DNA from: Roseiarcus sp963835955
Lineage (GTDB): Bacteria; Pseudomonadota; Alphaproteobacteria; Rhizobiales; Beijerinckiaceae
Direction: 5' to 3'
Length of the DNA stretch: 64,000 bases
NCBI GenBank assembly: GCA_963835955.1
Contig: CAWIHZ010000016.1
Location: forward strand, 83,545 to 147,544
Numbering within the stretch: position 1 is the first letter of the stretch; each line of letters begins with the position of its first letter. Below, piece by piece: positions 54,920-63,931 of the stretch. The position numbers and the translations under genes are program-made. A model generated the notes under the pieces. That model searched no databases. It saw only the letters and a list, made by a program, of their open reading frames with translations, and was not told where the DNA came from.

Positions 54920-56070
54920 GCGGAGCGGGAGTTGGCGACGACCAGCGCCCCCAATGCGCGCGGGGCGGGCCAGCGGACAAAAGCGCAAGGCGCGTCTCCG
55001 CGTCCGGGGGCGCGTAGCGGCGGCGGCGTCGAATGCGCCGCGGGCCGGCCTTGGTCCCTTTCTCGATCCCAGACCCGATCTTTTAAGTTCCGCTAAGGGG
55101 CTGGCGCCATTTTGGGTCGCGGATTGCGTCTTTTCAATCGCTTGCGGCGCCATTCGGCGCCAATTCGTCGACCGCTTGCCCTCGCGAGACCCGTGAGCTG
55201 CGCTTCGCCCCCGGAATCGTCCCCCAAAGACGGGGACAAGGACCGGGAGCCGGACTGGGCTTTGCTTAAGACGTCCCGGCATGGGCGTCCGCTCGGAACC
55301 AATTCCGGTTCCGAATCCGAGCGGAGATGGCGCCACCCCAAACCATGCCGACTGCTTAAGACTTCGCGCCCCTCGCCGTTTTTGAGCGTGTCAACTCGCC
55401 CGCATGAAGGCTTAAAAGCGGTCGCCGCCCTCGGCGCGCCAGGCGCGCCTCGATCCAGCGACGAGGAAGACCATAACATGGCTTCTAATTTTCTCAAAGA
55501 GATTGTCGAAGAAATTTTATTTTCAGAAAACTGGCGCCGCCGCGCCGGCCGCCCGGGAACCCGGCAGGCCTCCTCTTCGATGGCCATCCCTGGCACACCA
55601 AGACTTCACGGGCGGGCAGTCGGCCCGCAAACCGGAGGCAGCGCGCGCCGGAGGCAGAGTGCGCTCGCGCGCCAACTCTAAACGCGCGGCTCGCAGTTCA
55701 TTGGGCGGCTCTGGGCGGACACCAACCCTACGGTCGTCGCCTATGGAACGCCCGCAATCGACGTCAAGCGGTCATAGCGGATCGCGACGGTGCAAGTTGC
55801 TGTTGGGGAAGCGGGCCTTTCGATCGGCCAAGCCAATGGCCGCGCGAACAGGCGCACCCTTCCGCGCGCAGGATCGGTCCGAGGGCGGACTTTCTTCTTG
55901 ACTGTGAAATCGCCACAATTCGAGCGGAGCGTCGGTGCGACGCCCTTCCTGTGACGTGGCAACCGCTCCGACTGGTCCGACAGGCAGGGGTCAAATCTGA
56001 TGGACGCGGCGCCTGGGGCCGAGCAACAGGGCTGGAGTCGGCGTCAAGATCGGAAATGCGGGAGGAACCA
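54920..56070. other. Long non-coding stretch with a dispersed repeat
   Basis: About 1.15 kb without a convincing gene. Long overlapping open frames on both strands (about 55.1-55.7 kb) have no ribosome site and lack known motifs. It contains the second copy of the ~217-bp repeat (55350-55568), and short GCTTAAGAC(G/T)TC repeats at about 55264 and 55353. Confidence 0.6.
55350..55568 (-). repeat. ~217-bp dispersed non-coding repeat, copy B
   Basis: The reverse complement aligns with 31646-31862. Conserved blocks TTTGAGAAAA, TGTTATGGTCTTCCTC, GGATCGAGGCGCGC and GTTGACACGCT keep order and spacing, as does the TTGAGA-16-TATGGT pair. Differences are scattered substitutions, typical of an old dispersed family. 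Confidence 0.75.
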
Positions 56071-56697
56071 ATGGCGGCGGCAAAGAAGTGGCGTCTTTCG
56101 GGCGACTATTTTGAAAACTGCAATTGCGATGTGGTCTGCCCGTGCCTTGTCTCAACGGCCGCGCCGCTCACCGCGAGGCCGACCCAGGGCGAATGCAACG
56201 TGCCGATGGTCTTCCATATCGACAAGGGCGATTACGATGGCGTCGCGCTCGACGGCCTGAACGCCGCGGTCGTGGCCCACACGCCGGGCCCAATGGCCGA
56301 CGGCAACTGGACGCTTGCCGCCTATATCGACGAGCGCGCGGACGAAAAGCAGACCGCCGCGCTCGCAGCCATATTCGGCGGCGGCGAGGGCGGCCCGATG
56401 GCGGCCTTCGCGCCATTGGTCGGAAAGCATCTCGGGGTGAAGAAGGTCCCGATCAAGTACAGCATCAACGGCAAAATCCGATCGGTCGAAATCCCCAACA
56501 TCATGCATTTGGCGGTCGAGCCTCTCCCCAGCGCGCACCCCAGTGGCGAGACTTGGGCCGCGGCCGGTCATCCGGTTGCGCCCGACAAGCTCGCATTCGC
56601 CATGGGCGGCGAGGGCAACTGGTTCGCCGATCACGGCATGCGCTGGGACAATTCGGGCAAGAACGGCCATTACGCGCCGATCAACTGGTCGAACTGA
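56071..56697 (+). CDS. DUF1326 domain-containing protein
   Basis: A 208-residue soluble protein of the DUF1326 family. The diagnostic N-terminal motif is DYFENCNCDVVCPCL, a CxC-x3-CxC cysteine cluster suited to metal binding. Later NVPMVFHIDKGDYDGVALDG and YSINGKIRSVEIPNIMHLAV are typical of the family. ATG at 56071 follows GGGAGG. It is followed 42 bp later by a DUF2182 membrane protein, a recurrent pair in proteobacteria. The function is unknown; a role in metal handling is inferred from the cysteines and partner. Confidence 0.9.
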   Translation: MAAAKKWRLSGDYFENCNCDVVCPCLVSTAAPLTARPTQGECNVPMVFHIDKGDYDGVALDGLNAAVVAHTPGPMADGNWTLAAYIDERADEKQTAALAAIFGGGEGGPMAAFAPLVGKHLGVKKVPIKYSINGKIRSVEIPNIMHLAVEPLPSAHPSGETWAAAGHPVAPDKLAFAMGGEGNWFADHGMRWDNSGKNGHYAPINWSN

Positions 56698-56739
56698 CCG
56701 TCACTGCAGCTTGGCGTCGGCTCATGCGAAGAGAGGGAC

Positions 56740-57585
56740 ATGTCCGACTGGGCGGTTGACCGCTTGCTGCTGCGCGACCGCTGGATTGTCGGCGGCTGCG
56801 TCACGGCGATCGCCGCCCTCGCCTGGTTTTGGCTGTGGCGGGAATGGGCGGCGATGGCGCCTGACATGTCCATGCCGGGCATGGAAATGCCGAGCGCGGC
56901 GATGGAGTCGCCGTCGGACGCCGCGGCCTACCTGGCAAGCGCGTTCGTCATGTGGTTCATCATGATGATCGCAATGATGCTGCCCTCCGCCGCGCCGATG
57001 ATCATGCTTTACGGCGGACTTGCGCGGGGCGCCCGCGAGGGGCGAGCGGTCATGGCGCCGACGTCGATTTTCGCCGGCGCGTACCTGACCATTTGGGGCG
57101 GTTTCTCGGCGCTGGCGGCTTTGGCGCAATGGCTGCTCGTGCGGTCGGGCGCTGTCTCCGAAATCAGCCTCGCATTCGGCAATCAACGCGTCTGCGGCGC
57201 TCTCCTGATCGCGGCCGGCCTCTATCAGGCCACGCCGCTCAAGCGGGCGTGTCTGCAAAACTGCCGTTCCCCAATGTCGTTTCTGATGCGATTTTGGCGG
57301 CCGGGATGGGCGGGCGCAGCGCGCCTCGGGCTCGCGCACGGGATCTATTGTCTGGGCTGCTGCGCGTTGTTGATGGCGCTGCTGTTCGTTTTCGGCGTGA
57401 TGAACCTTGTCTGGGTCGCGGCGCTGGCGCTGTTTGTTCTCGCCGAAAAGGTCTTGCCCGTCGGGCCGATCGTCTGGCGTCGCAGCCGGCGTCGTCTCCG
57501 CGCTCATTGGGGTCGTTATGGTTGTAGGCGTATGGGCGCCCGCGTAAGCGGGGCCGGCAGAGACCGGAGCAATTGGTTCCGGTGA
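56740..57585 (+). CDS. DUF2182 predicted metal-binding membrane protein, 3' end frameshifted
   Basis: A DUF2182 integral membrane protein of about seven helices, with a Met-rich periplasmic loop (MAPDMSMPGMEMPSAAMESP) and the conserved AMMLPSAAPMIMLYG and GIYCLGCCALLMALLFVFGV. The open frame ends at 57585 with an Arg-rich tail (VWRRSRRRLRAHW), but removing one base near 57475 gives a final helix GVAAGVVSALIGVVMVVGVW and a stop at 57547, as expected of the family. It is paired with the DUF1326 gene. Metal binding is predicted, not shown. Confidence 0.88.
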   Translation: MSDWAVDRLLLRDRWIVGGCVTAIAALAWFWLWREWAAMAPDMSMPGMEMPSAAMESPSDAAAYLASAFVMWFIMMIAMMLPSAAPMIMLYGGLARGAREGRAVMAPTSIFAGAYLTIWGGFSALAALAQWLLVRSGAVSEISLAFGNQRVCGALLIAAGLYQATPLKRACLQNCRSPMSFLMRFWRPGWAGAARLGLAHGIYCLGCCALLMALLFVFGVMNLVWVAALALFVLAEKVLPVGPIVWRRSRRRLRAHWGRYGCRRMGARVSGAGRDRSNWFR

Positions 57586-57650
57586 CAGTGACAGTGCATC
57601 AAACTACTCCGGCGAAGCGTTGTCGTAAGTAAAGTGCACTGTCACCGGAA
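57577..57650. repeat. Inverted repeat with GTGACAGTGCA arms
   Basis: TTCCGGTGACAG-TGACAG-TGCAT (57577-57599) and GTGCACTGTCACCGGAA (57634-57650) pair except for a 6-bp duplication (TGACAG) in the left arm. GGTGACAGTGCAT also occurs at about 7903-7915. It may be a terminator-like or a mobile-element relic. Confidence 0.6.
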
Positions 57651-57745
57651 TCCGAACGGTCGCCGGCGTGCGCCGGCTGCCCTGCTCGCTCATTGTCAGG
57701 GAATCGTGCGGGGCGCGGACCAATCCACCGGCGGAGACCTAAGGC

Positions 57746-59656
57746 ATGAGCGAACGCGGCTTTTCTCCCGTCCCCTTCGCAGAGGTGAAGCTGGAAGGGC
57801 GGTTCTGGCGCGAGAGGCTGGAAACCGTGCTGTCGCGCACCATCCCCAGCCAGCACGCCAAGCTGGAGGAAGTCGGCATCCTCGAGTCGCTGAAACTGCC
57901 GATGCCGGTCCCGCCGCTCAAAATGCCGCGCAACAACCACGGCTTCACGGTTCAGGTCTTTTGGGACTCCGATGTCGGCAAATGGATCGAAGCGGCAAGC
58001 TACGCGCTGTCCCACCGGCGCGACGCCGAGATCGAGGCCAAGATCGACGCGATCATTGACGACCTCGCCAAGGCGCAGGCGCCGGACGGCTATCTCAACT
58101 GTTGGTACAACGGCCGCGAGCCCGAGCTTCGTTGGACCAATCTGCGCGACAACCACGAACTCTACAACGCCGGCCATCTGCTCGAAGGCGCGATCGCCTA
58201 TTACCGGGTCACCGGGCGCCGCCGGTTGCTCGACGTCATGGAGCGCTATGTCGACCACATCGCCGCGACCTTCGGCGACGGGCCGGGGCAGAAGCGCGGA
58301 TATCCGGGGCATCAGGAGATCGAGCTTGCGCTCGTCAAGCTTTATCGCCTGACCGGCGACCGGCGCCGGCTCGATCTCGCCGCCTATTTCATCGATGAGC
58401 GCGGCCGCCAGCCGCCGCATTACTTCACCCAGGAAGCGAACGCGCGCGGCGACGATCCGGCGAACTACTGGGCGGGCACCTATGAATACAACCAGTCGCA
58501 CATCCCGGTGCGCGAGCAGACGAAAATGGTCGGCCACGCGGTCCGCGCCATGTACATGTGCTGCGCGATGGCCGATCTGGCCGCCGAACTCGGCGACCAG
58601 GGCCTGAAGCGCGCCTGCGAGACGCTGTGGCGGGACGTGACGACGGCGCAGATGTATGTGACGGCGGGGCTCGGCCCGAAGGAGACCAACGAGGGCTTCA
58701 CCGAACCTTACGATCTGCCGAACGAGACCGCTTACGCCGAGACCTGCGCTTCGGTCGCGCTCGCCTTCTGGGCCCATCGCATGCTGCATCTCGACCTCGA
58801 CGGCCATTACGCGGACGTGATGGAGCGCGCGCTCTACAATGGCGCGCTGAGCGGTCTCTCGCGCGAAGGGACCCGCTACTTCTATTCAAACCCGCTGGAG
58901 AGCCGGGGCCAGCACAGCCGCTGGGCCTGGCATGTCTGCCCCTGCTGCACGATGAACGTGTCGCGGCTCGTCGCTTCGATTGGCGGATATTTCCTGTCGA
59001 CCCGCGAAGACGGCGTCGCGTTTCATCTCTATGGCGGCATTGAAGCAAGGGTCGCGATCGCGGCGACGACGGTGGCGTTGCGGGAGACGAGCGTCTATCC
59101 GTGGTCAGGGGAGATCCGGATTGAAATCGACCCCGAAACGCCGACAATTTTCGAACTGAAATTGCGCGTTCCCGACTGGGCGAAAAAGGCCACGGCGACC
59201 GTCAATGGCGAACCGGTCGCGCTGGCGGTCACACGCGGCTATGCGACGGTCCGCCGCCTTTGGTCCAAAGGCGATGTCGTCGGGTTAAACCTGCCGATGC
59301 CGCCGGAGCGGCTCTACGCGCATCCGCGCGTGCGCATGGATGTCGGGCGCGCGGCGCTGAGGAGAGGTCCGCTCATCTACTGCGCCGAGGAGGCCGACAA
59401 TCCCGGCCAGCCGGTGCAGACGCTGGAATTGCCTCGCGGCGCGGCCCTTGCGGCGCACTGGCGGTCCGATCTTTTCGATGGCGTCGTGATGCTCGCAGCG
59501 CCGGCGAAGCGCCTCGTCTGCGACGACGCCGAGGGCGCCCTCTATTCGACCAAGCCGCCGGCGACCCGGGACGCGGCGCTGACCGCCATTCCCTATTTCC
59601 TGTGGGCCAATCGCGAGGCCGGCTCGATGGAGGTCTGGATCACGGAGGGCCGGTGA
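57746..59656 (+). CDS. Glycoside hydrolase family 127 (beta-L-arabinofuranosidase-type, DUF1680)
   Basis: A 636-residue (alpha/alpha)6-barrel enzyme. HVCPCCTMNVSRLV (about residues 397-403) and AYAETCASVALAFW (about 328-335) supply the Glu and three Cys that bind zinc, one Cys being the nucleophile in GH127. Further: QAPDGYLNCWYN, ELYNAGHLLEGAIAYY, GYPGHQEIELALVKLY, GPLIYCAEEADNPG. It lacks a signal peptide, so it should act on imported oligosaccharides in the cytoplasm. Its natural substrate in this organism is unknown. ATG at 57746 is preceded by GGAGACCTAAGGC. Confidence 0.92.
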   Translation: MSERGFSPVPFAEVKLEGRFWRERLETVLSRTIPSQHAKLEEVGILESLKLPMPVPPLKMPRNNHGFTVQVFWDSDVGKWIEAASYALSHRRDAEIEAKIDAIIDDLAKAQAPDGYLNCWYNGREPELRWTNLRDNHELYNAGHLLEGAIAYYRVTGRRRLLDVMERYVDHIAATFGDGPGQKRGYPGHQEIELALVKLYRLTGDRRRLDLAAYFIDERGRQPPHYFTQEANARGDDPANYWAGTYEYNQSHIPVREQTKMVGHAVRAMYMCCAMADLAAELGDQGLKRACETLWRDVTTAQMYVTAGLGPKETNEGFTEPYDLPNETAYAETCASVALAFWAHRMLHLDLDGHYADVMERALYNGALSGLSREGTRYFYSNPLESRGQHSRWAWHVCPCCTMNVSRLVASIGGYFLSTREDGVAFHLYGGIEARVAIAATTVALRETSVYPWSGEIRIEIDPETPTIFELKLRVPDWAKKATATVNGEPVALAVTRGYATVRRLWSKGDVVGLNLPMPPERLYAHPRVRMDVGRAALRRGPLIYCAEEADNPGQPVQTLELPRGAALAAHWRSDLFDGVVMLAAPAKRLVCDDAEGALYSTKPPATRDAALTAIPYFLWANREAGSMEVWITEGR

Positions 59657-59850
59657 CCTCGGCGCCGATTGGCGAAGGCGATCGCGTCCGGCTCGCCGCC
59701 CTCGGCGGACCGGCGGAACCGGCTGCGTCTGGGAACCGCATCGCGCGGGGAGGCTTCCGGCAAGGCATTCCGGTCGCCGCTCCGAAGGGCCCGGTTTGGC
59801 CCGTGCAAGGAACCGCGATCGCGGGACATGAACCCGCCTTGAGACCCTGA
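59653..59850 (+). CDS. Possible small hypothetical protein
   Basis: A 65-codon frame whose GTG start overlaps the GH127 stop (GTGA), so translational coupling is conceivable. It reads MTSAPIGEGDRVRLAALGGP then a Gly/Pro/Ala-rich remainder. No family is recognised, and composition alone is not decisive. Confidence 0.25.
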   Translation: MTSAPIGEGDRVRLAALGGPAEPAASGNRIARGGFRQGIPVAAPKGPVWPVQGTAIAGHEPALRP

Positions 59851-60112
59851 TCAATGCGCCCGATTGAGGGCGCCGGGCAGCGACGGCGATTGCTCCCGCC
59901 TTCGCGGTTGAGAATCCCGGCGACGACCTGGTTCTCGTTTATCTTCGGCGTTTTCCGGGTCTGGCCCAGCCGATTTGATCATCGTTTGCGATCTGGCTAT
60001 GGTCGCGCGCCGAGAGCCGACGCCCGACGCTATCGAAGCGGACCAGCCGACGGGGGGCCGATCACGGCATCGGCGCGGATCAAACGCCCGAGGCGGAAAG
60101 AGGACAGCGCAC
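59851..60112. other. Intergenic region
   Basis: About 260 bp before the DUF6616-like gene. No gene, RNA or repeat recognised. Confidence 0.45.
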
Positions 60113-60448
60113 ATGTACTTATACGTTGAACTCTGGAACGCCAGAGCGTCGTGGCTTGGGCTCGGACCCGGCGATCGCGCCGCTTTCATGAAGAAGGTGG
60201 ACCAACTCTTGAGTGAGCTGATGTCGGATGACGTGAAGCTTATTGGCTGCACGATGAACGACGGAAGCACCGCTCCTCGTCTCGATTACCGCTATGTCGC
60301 GGTCTGGCAGATGAAGGATATCACCGGCACGCATAAGGTCGCCGACGGCACGGCGCGCATCGGCTGGTACGACTACTTCGATCAGGTGAACATCGGCGGC
60401 GACTGGGTCGATGCGGACGCCCTGGTCAAGGAGATGATGTCGCTCTGA
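60113..60448 (+). CDS. Small soluble protein, DUF6616-like
   Basis: A 111-residue protein starting MYLYVELWNARASWLGLGPG, with DVKLIGCTMNDGSTAPRLDY, RYVAVWQMKD and GWYDYFDQVNIGGDW. This pattern (MYLYVELWN, Y.AVW.M, GWYDYF.QVN) is that of a small DUF6616-type family found in many bacteria; its function is unknown. ATG at 60113 follows AGAGGA; an in-frame extension of 46 codons upstream is Arg/Pro-rich and unlikely. Confidence 0.75.
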   Translation: MYLYVELWNARASWLGLGPGDRAAFMKKVDQLLSELMSDDVKLIGCTMNDGSTAPRLDYRYVAVWQMKDITGTHKVADGTARIGWYDYFDQVNIGGDWVDADALVKEMMSL

Positions 60449-60735
60449 CCCGGTGACCTTCGGTTAGCTTTCGCCGCCGCTACGGTCTCTTCGGGCATTA
60501 CGGCAATGGGCTGGCGATGCTCGTCGAAAATGCGGACGTGCGGTCGCCCTGGACCTGGAGCCTCGGCGGCGCGGATCGGCCGAACCGGCTCAAACAACCA
60601 TGGCCAGGGGCGGAAATTGAAATGGAGATTGAAGTAGCTGTCACCTTGATATCGGCCTTCCACGATGTGAGGCTCGTCACTGCGTCCTGTTGAGGCCTTG
60701 CTAGAAACGGGGTGGGTGCTAGACTTTTTTGTCAC
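60382..60735 (-). CDS. Possible hypothetical protein
   Basis: A 117-codon frame convergent with, and overlapping, the DUF6616-like gene by 67 bp. The middle (PHIVEGRYQGDSYFNLHFNF, VRIFDEHRQPIAVMPEETVA) is plausible protein sequence, but the last 30 codons lie antisense to the neighbour and no clear ribosome site was seen. Could be a real small gene with an earlier true end or a chance frame. Confidence 0.3.
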   Translation of the reverse strand: MTKKSSTHPVSSKASTGRSDEPHIVEGRYQGDSYFNLHFNFRPWPWLFEPVRPIRAAEAPGPGRPHVRIFDEHRQPIAVMPEETVAAAKANRRSPGQSDIISLTRASASTQSPPMFT

Positions 60736-60759
60736 GATAGCGAATGGCGGGGCTCGTCC

Positions 60760-61305
60760 ATGAGCAGGATCGCGAGCTTTTCGGTGGCGATTGCTCTCAT
60801 CCTACCGACGGCCGCATCGGCGGCGCAGACGGCGACCCTCGGCTGGCCGGAAGTCATCGACGATCTGACGAAGGAGCGGACCCAGGCGGAAACCTGCGTC
60901 GGCCTGATCAAGTCGAGCGGCGATGAGAGCGCAATCGCTAACGCCAAAATGAGTTATGGAGCGGCGAGGGCGGAGATGGACGGCGTCATCGCCGGGCTCA
61001 CGACGGCGCTGGTCGAGGGCGGCAAGCCGGAGAGCCTGCCGACGGTCCGGGCGAGCCTCGAGAGCTCGGGAAAGAGCCTGAAAGCGATCTGCGACGCCGC
61101 GACCAAAACCGTCGCCCCCAACACCAAGGGCGTGTGGGAGGAGATCGCCAAGGGAGCGATCGAACCGGTGGTCAACAAGATTTCCGACGGGATCGGTGCG
61201 CTGTGGACGCATCACGCCGAGAAGGACAGGCTCGCACTCGAGACGAAGAAGGCCCAGTTGGAGGCCGCGAGATGGCCCGAATTTGGAGACGTCGCCGCGC
61301 GATAG
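60760..61305 (+). CDS. Exported helical protein coupled to a caspase-like gene
   Basis: A 181-residue protein with a signal peptide (MSRIASFSVAIALILPTAAS, cleavage near ASAA). The mature part is predicted almost wholly helical: VIDDLTKERTQAETCVGLI, AEMDGVIAGLTTALVEGG, ASLESSGKSLKAICDAATKT, and a final HAEKDRLALETKKAQLEAAR. Two cysteines could form a disulphide. I do not recognise the family. ATG at 60760 is chosen because it begins the signal peptide. Its last 34 bp overlap the caspase-like gene, so the two are translationally coupled and probably act together in the periplasm. Confidence 0.75.
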   Translation: MSRIASFSVAIALILPTAASAAQTATLGWPEVIDDLTKERTQAETCVGLIKSSGDESAIANAKMSYGAARAEMDGVIAGLTTALVEGGKPESLPTVRASLESSGKSLKAICDAATKTVAPNTKGVWEEIAKGAIEPVVNKISDGIGALWTHHAEKDRLALETKKAQLEAARWPEFGDVAAR

Positions 61306-63695
61306 CCGCGGCTTTGTGGTCATTGGCCGGTCTGGTCCTCGCGCCGGCATTCGCCGCGGATCAGGGGCCGAACGCCAGGACGGATCTCTACGACCGCCCG
61401 GTGCTCGCCGTCGACCCGGGGATGCATACGGCAACAATCTGGGCGCAAGCCGCCGACGAAAAGGGGCGGTACGCCGTCACCGGCGGCGCCGACCGCACAT
61501 TGCGGATCTGGTCGGTCGCGGACGGCAAGCTGCTGCGCACGATCTTTATTCCGGTCGGCCCCGATCCGGTTGGCGCCATCTATGCCGTGGCGATCAGCCC
61601 CGGCGGGTCGACGATCGCGGCCGGCGGCTGGACTGAGAAGATGCAGAGCAGCACGGTCATCTACCTGTTCGATCGCGAGTCCGGCGCCCTCGTCCGGCGG
61701 ATCGGCGGCCTGCCCGATGTCGCCCGTTTCCTGACGTTCTCGCCGGATGGACGCTACCTCGCGGCCACGCTCGGCGGCGCGAAGGGTCTGCGGGTTTTCG
61801 ATCGGGACAACGGCTGGAGCGAGGCGTTTCGGGACGACCGCTACGGAGACAACAGTTACGGCGTCGCGTTCGCGCCAGACGGCCGTCTGGCGACAACGTC
61901 CTACGACGGCAAGATTCGCCTCTACCGGTATGACCGCGAAGCCGCCAGCCCGAACTTCCGCTCCGTCGGTGAGCCGGTCGAGGCGCCCGGCAGGAGTCCT
62001 CCGCGGGGAATAGCATTCAGCCCCGACGGAAACAGGCTCGCGGTCGGGTACGAATTCGTGGCGGCCGTCGACCTGCTCGACGCAAGAACCCTGGAACGCG
62101 TTGGCGGGCAGAGCCCCGCGGACGCGACGCCGTCCCCTGTCGGGCTTTCGCAGGTCGCATGGTCGCGAGACGGGCGGACGCTGTACGCGGCCGGCGCCGT
62201 GAACGACGCTCAGGGCCGGAGGCCGCTTTTCGCCTGGGATTGGGGCGGACTGGGCGGCGAGCGGCGCATGACCTATTGCGCGCAAGACACGGCGACGGAC
62301 GTCAACGCCTTGCCGGACGGGCGTATCCTGATCGCCTCGCTGGCCCCGTGCCTCGGCCTCATGGACGCCCGCGGCCGGCCGGTCTGGGCACACGAACCGC
62401 CCGTCCTCGATTTCCGCAACCAAAGCGACGTGATGAAGGTCTCGCCCGACGGCAAGGTCGTCGAATTCGGCGATCGCGGATCAGCCGGTGCGATTTTGCA
62501 ATTCGATCTGCGCTCGCTCGCACTGTCGCCCGCTCCTCCGAACGACGACCCCACCCTCCCGCCGAACCGCAAGGGGTTGGCGATCGACGGCTGGCTGAAC
62601 GGAACCCGGCCGACCCTGAATGGCCATTCGCTTCCTCTCCGGAAGTATGACATCGCCCGGAGCCTCGCGATCGCCTCGGACGCCAAGCGCTTCTTCCTTG
62701 GCTCGAGCTACGCCCTCGCCTTGTTCGACGACACGGGAGCGCAGAAATGGCGGCGGCCGACCCGAGGCGAGGTCTGGGCGGTCAACGCTAGCCGGGACGG
62801 ACGGATCGTGGTCGCGGCGGAAGGCGACGGGACGATCCGCTGGTATCGCGCCGACGACGGGCGCGAATTGCTCGCGCTCCAGGTCCTGCCGAACAAAAAA
62901 GATTGGGTGTTGTGGACGCCGGAAGGCTTCTATCAGGCGACGCCGGGAGCGCAGGATGTGCTCAAGTGGGTGACCAATCACGGACCCGACAAGCCCGCCA
63001 CGACGCTGCCGGTCTCCGCCATTGCCAGATTGCACCGGCCGGACGCGCTGCCACTCGTTCTCGACGAACTCGAAACCGCGCGGGCGCTCGGGATCGCCGA
63101 CGTGGCCGCCGCCCGGCTGGACGTCCAACGAGCGACCGGGAGCGCCAAGCCGCCCGGCGGGGTGTTGCACGTGCTGGCGATCGGCATCGACAAATTCGGC
63201 AAGGCCGCGGGCGGCCTCCATCTCGACTACGCGGCCGAGGACGCCCGCGACGTGGCGAACGCGCTGCTCGACAGCCAGAGGGGCGCGCCGGGCAAGCCGA
63301 GCCTCTACGCTGGCGTCAGCGTTCAATACCTGCCGAACGATCAGGCCAGTCGCACCGCCGTTCTCGACGCGCTCGACGCAGTGGAGGAATCCATGCGCAA
63401 GAGCGGTCCGGATCAGGACGTGGCGGTCATTCTCGTGTCGAGCCACGGCGAGATGATCGACGGCCAGTTCTATCTCATCCCCTATGATTTCGACGCCAAG
63501 TCGCAGAACGCGGCTGCCGGGAGCGCCGTCCCGGCGAGCGCGTTCGCGAAAAAGGTGGCGTCCATCGCCAGGCACGGACGGGTTCTGCTGCTGCTCGACG
63601 CCTGCCATTCCGGCGCGGTCCGCCGGCAGCTGGCGACCGACCCCGACGCCAAGGTCCTGCAGGACGCGATGGACATGGAGATGTCACCGTCTTGA
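61272..63695 (+). CDS. Exported WD40-repeat protein with C-terminal caspase (peptidase C14) domain
   Basis: A protein with an Arg-rich signal peptide (MARIWRRRRAIAAAL, cleavage near AFAA). A beta-propeller of WD40-like repeats covers residues ~50-560 (GGADRTLRIWSVADGKLLRT, YLAATLGGAKGLRVFDRD, VVAAEGDGTIRWYRADDGRE). From about residue 630 there is a caspase/metacaspase domain: VLHVLAIGIDKFGKAAGGLH, catalytic His in VILVSSHGEMIDGQFYLIPY, catalytic Cys in LLLLDACHSGAVRR. The frame ends early at 63695; the family C-terminus continues at 63674-63931 in another frame, one base apart. ATG at 61272 lies inside the upstream gene (34-bp overlap). Confidence 0.88.
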   Translation: MARIWRRRRAIAAALWSLAGLVLAPAFAADQGPNARTDLYDRPVLAVDPGMHTATIWAQAADEKGRYAVTGGADRTLRIWSVADGKLLRTIFIPVGPDPVGAIYAVAISPGGSTIAAGGWTEKMQSSTVIYLFDRESGALVRRIGGLPDVARFLTFSPDGRYLAATLGGAKGLRVFDRDNGWSEAFRDDRYGDNSYGVAFAPDGRLATTSYDGKIRLYRYDREAASPNFRSVGEPVEAPGRSPPRGIAFSPDGNRLAVGYEFVAAVDLLDARTLERVGGQSPADATPSPVGLSQVAWSRDGRTLYAAGAVNDAQGRRPLFAWDWGGLGGERRMTYCAQDTATDVNALPDGRILIASLAPCLGLMDARGRPVWAHEPPVLDFRNQSDVMKVSPDGKVVEFGDRGSAGAILQFDLRSLALSPAPPNDDPTLPPNRKGLAIDGWLNGTRPTLNGHSLPLRKYDIARSLAIASDAKRFFLGSSYALALFDDTGAQKWRRPTRGEVWAVNASRDGRIVVAAEGDGTIRWYRADDGRELLALQVLPNKKDWVLWTPEGFYQATPGAQDVLKWVTNHGPDKPATTLPVSAIARLHRPDALPLVLDELETARALGIADVAAARLDVQRATGSAKPPGGVLHVLAIGIDKFGKAAGGLHLDYAAEDARDVANALLDSQRGAPGKPSLYAGVSVQYLPNDQASRTAVLDALDAVEESMRKSGPDQDVAVILVSSHGEMIDGQFYLIPYDFDAKSQNAAAGSAVPASAFAKKVASIARHGRVLLLLDACHSGAVRRQLATDPDAKVLQDAMDMEMSPS

Positions 63696-63931
63696 CCTCA
63701 TCGAGGAAGAATGAGCTTTCCGAGGAGCTTCCGCGCTGGAGGCATGGCGCCTTCACCCAGGCGTTCCTCGACGCCCTGGCCGGCGGCGCGGACCCCGAGG
63801 GTCACGGGCTGATCTCGATGTCCGAGCTCGCCAGCGCCATGAGCCTGGACCTCGCGGCCTTGACGCACGACAAACAACACCTTGGGCCACACGTGAATTT
63901 TCTCGGCGACCTGTTCGTGGTAAGCCGTTGA
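63674..63931 (+). pseudogene. C-terminal remainder of the caspase domain, in another frame
   Basis: VTVLTSSRKNELSEELPRW, HGAFTQAFLDALAGGADPEG and LGPHVNFLGDLFVVSR complete the caspase-fold end that the upstream frame lacks. One missing base near 63674 (MDME then VTVL) explains the break. It ends at TGA 63929-63931, near the window edge, so no further gene is readable. Confidence 0.75.

Noticed and set aside
55093..55681. Overlapping frames of 130-190 codons on both strands in the repeat-bearing gap
   Set aside because: They run through the non-coding repeat, are not conserved in the other copy and have no motif.
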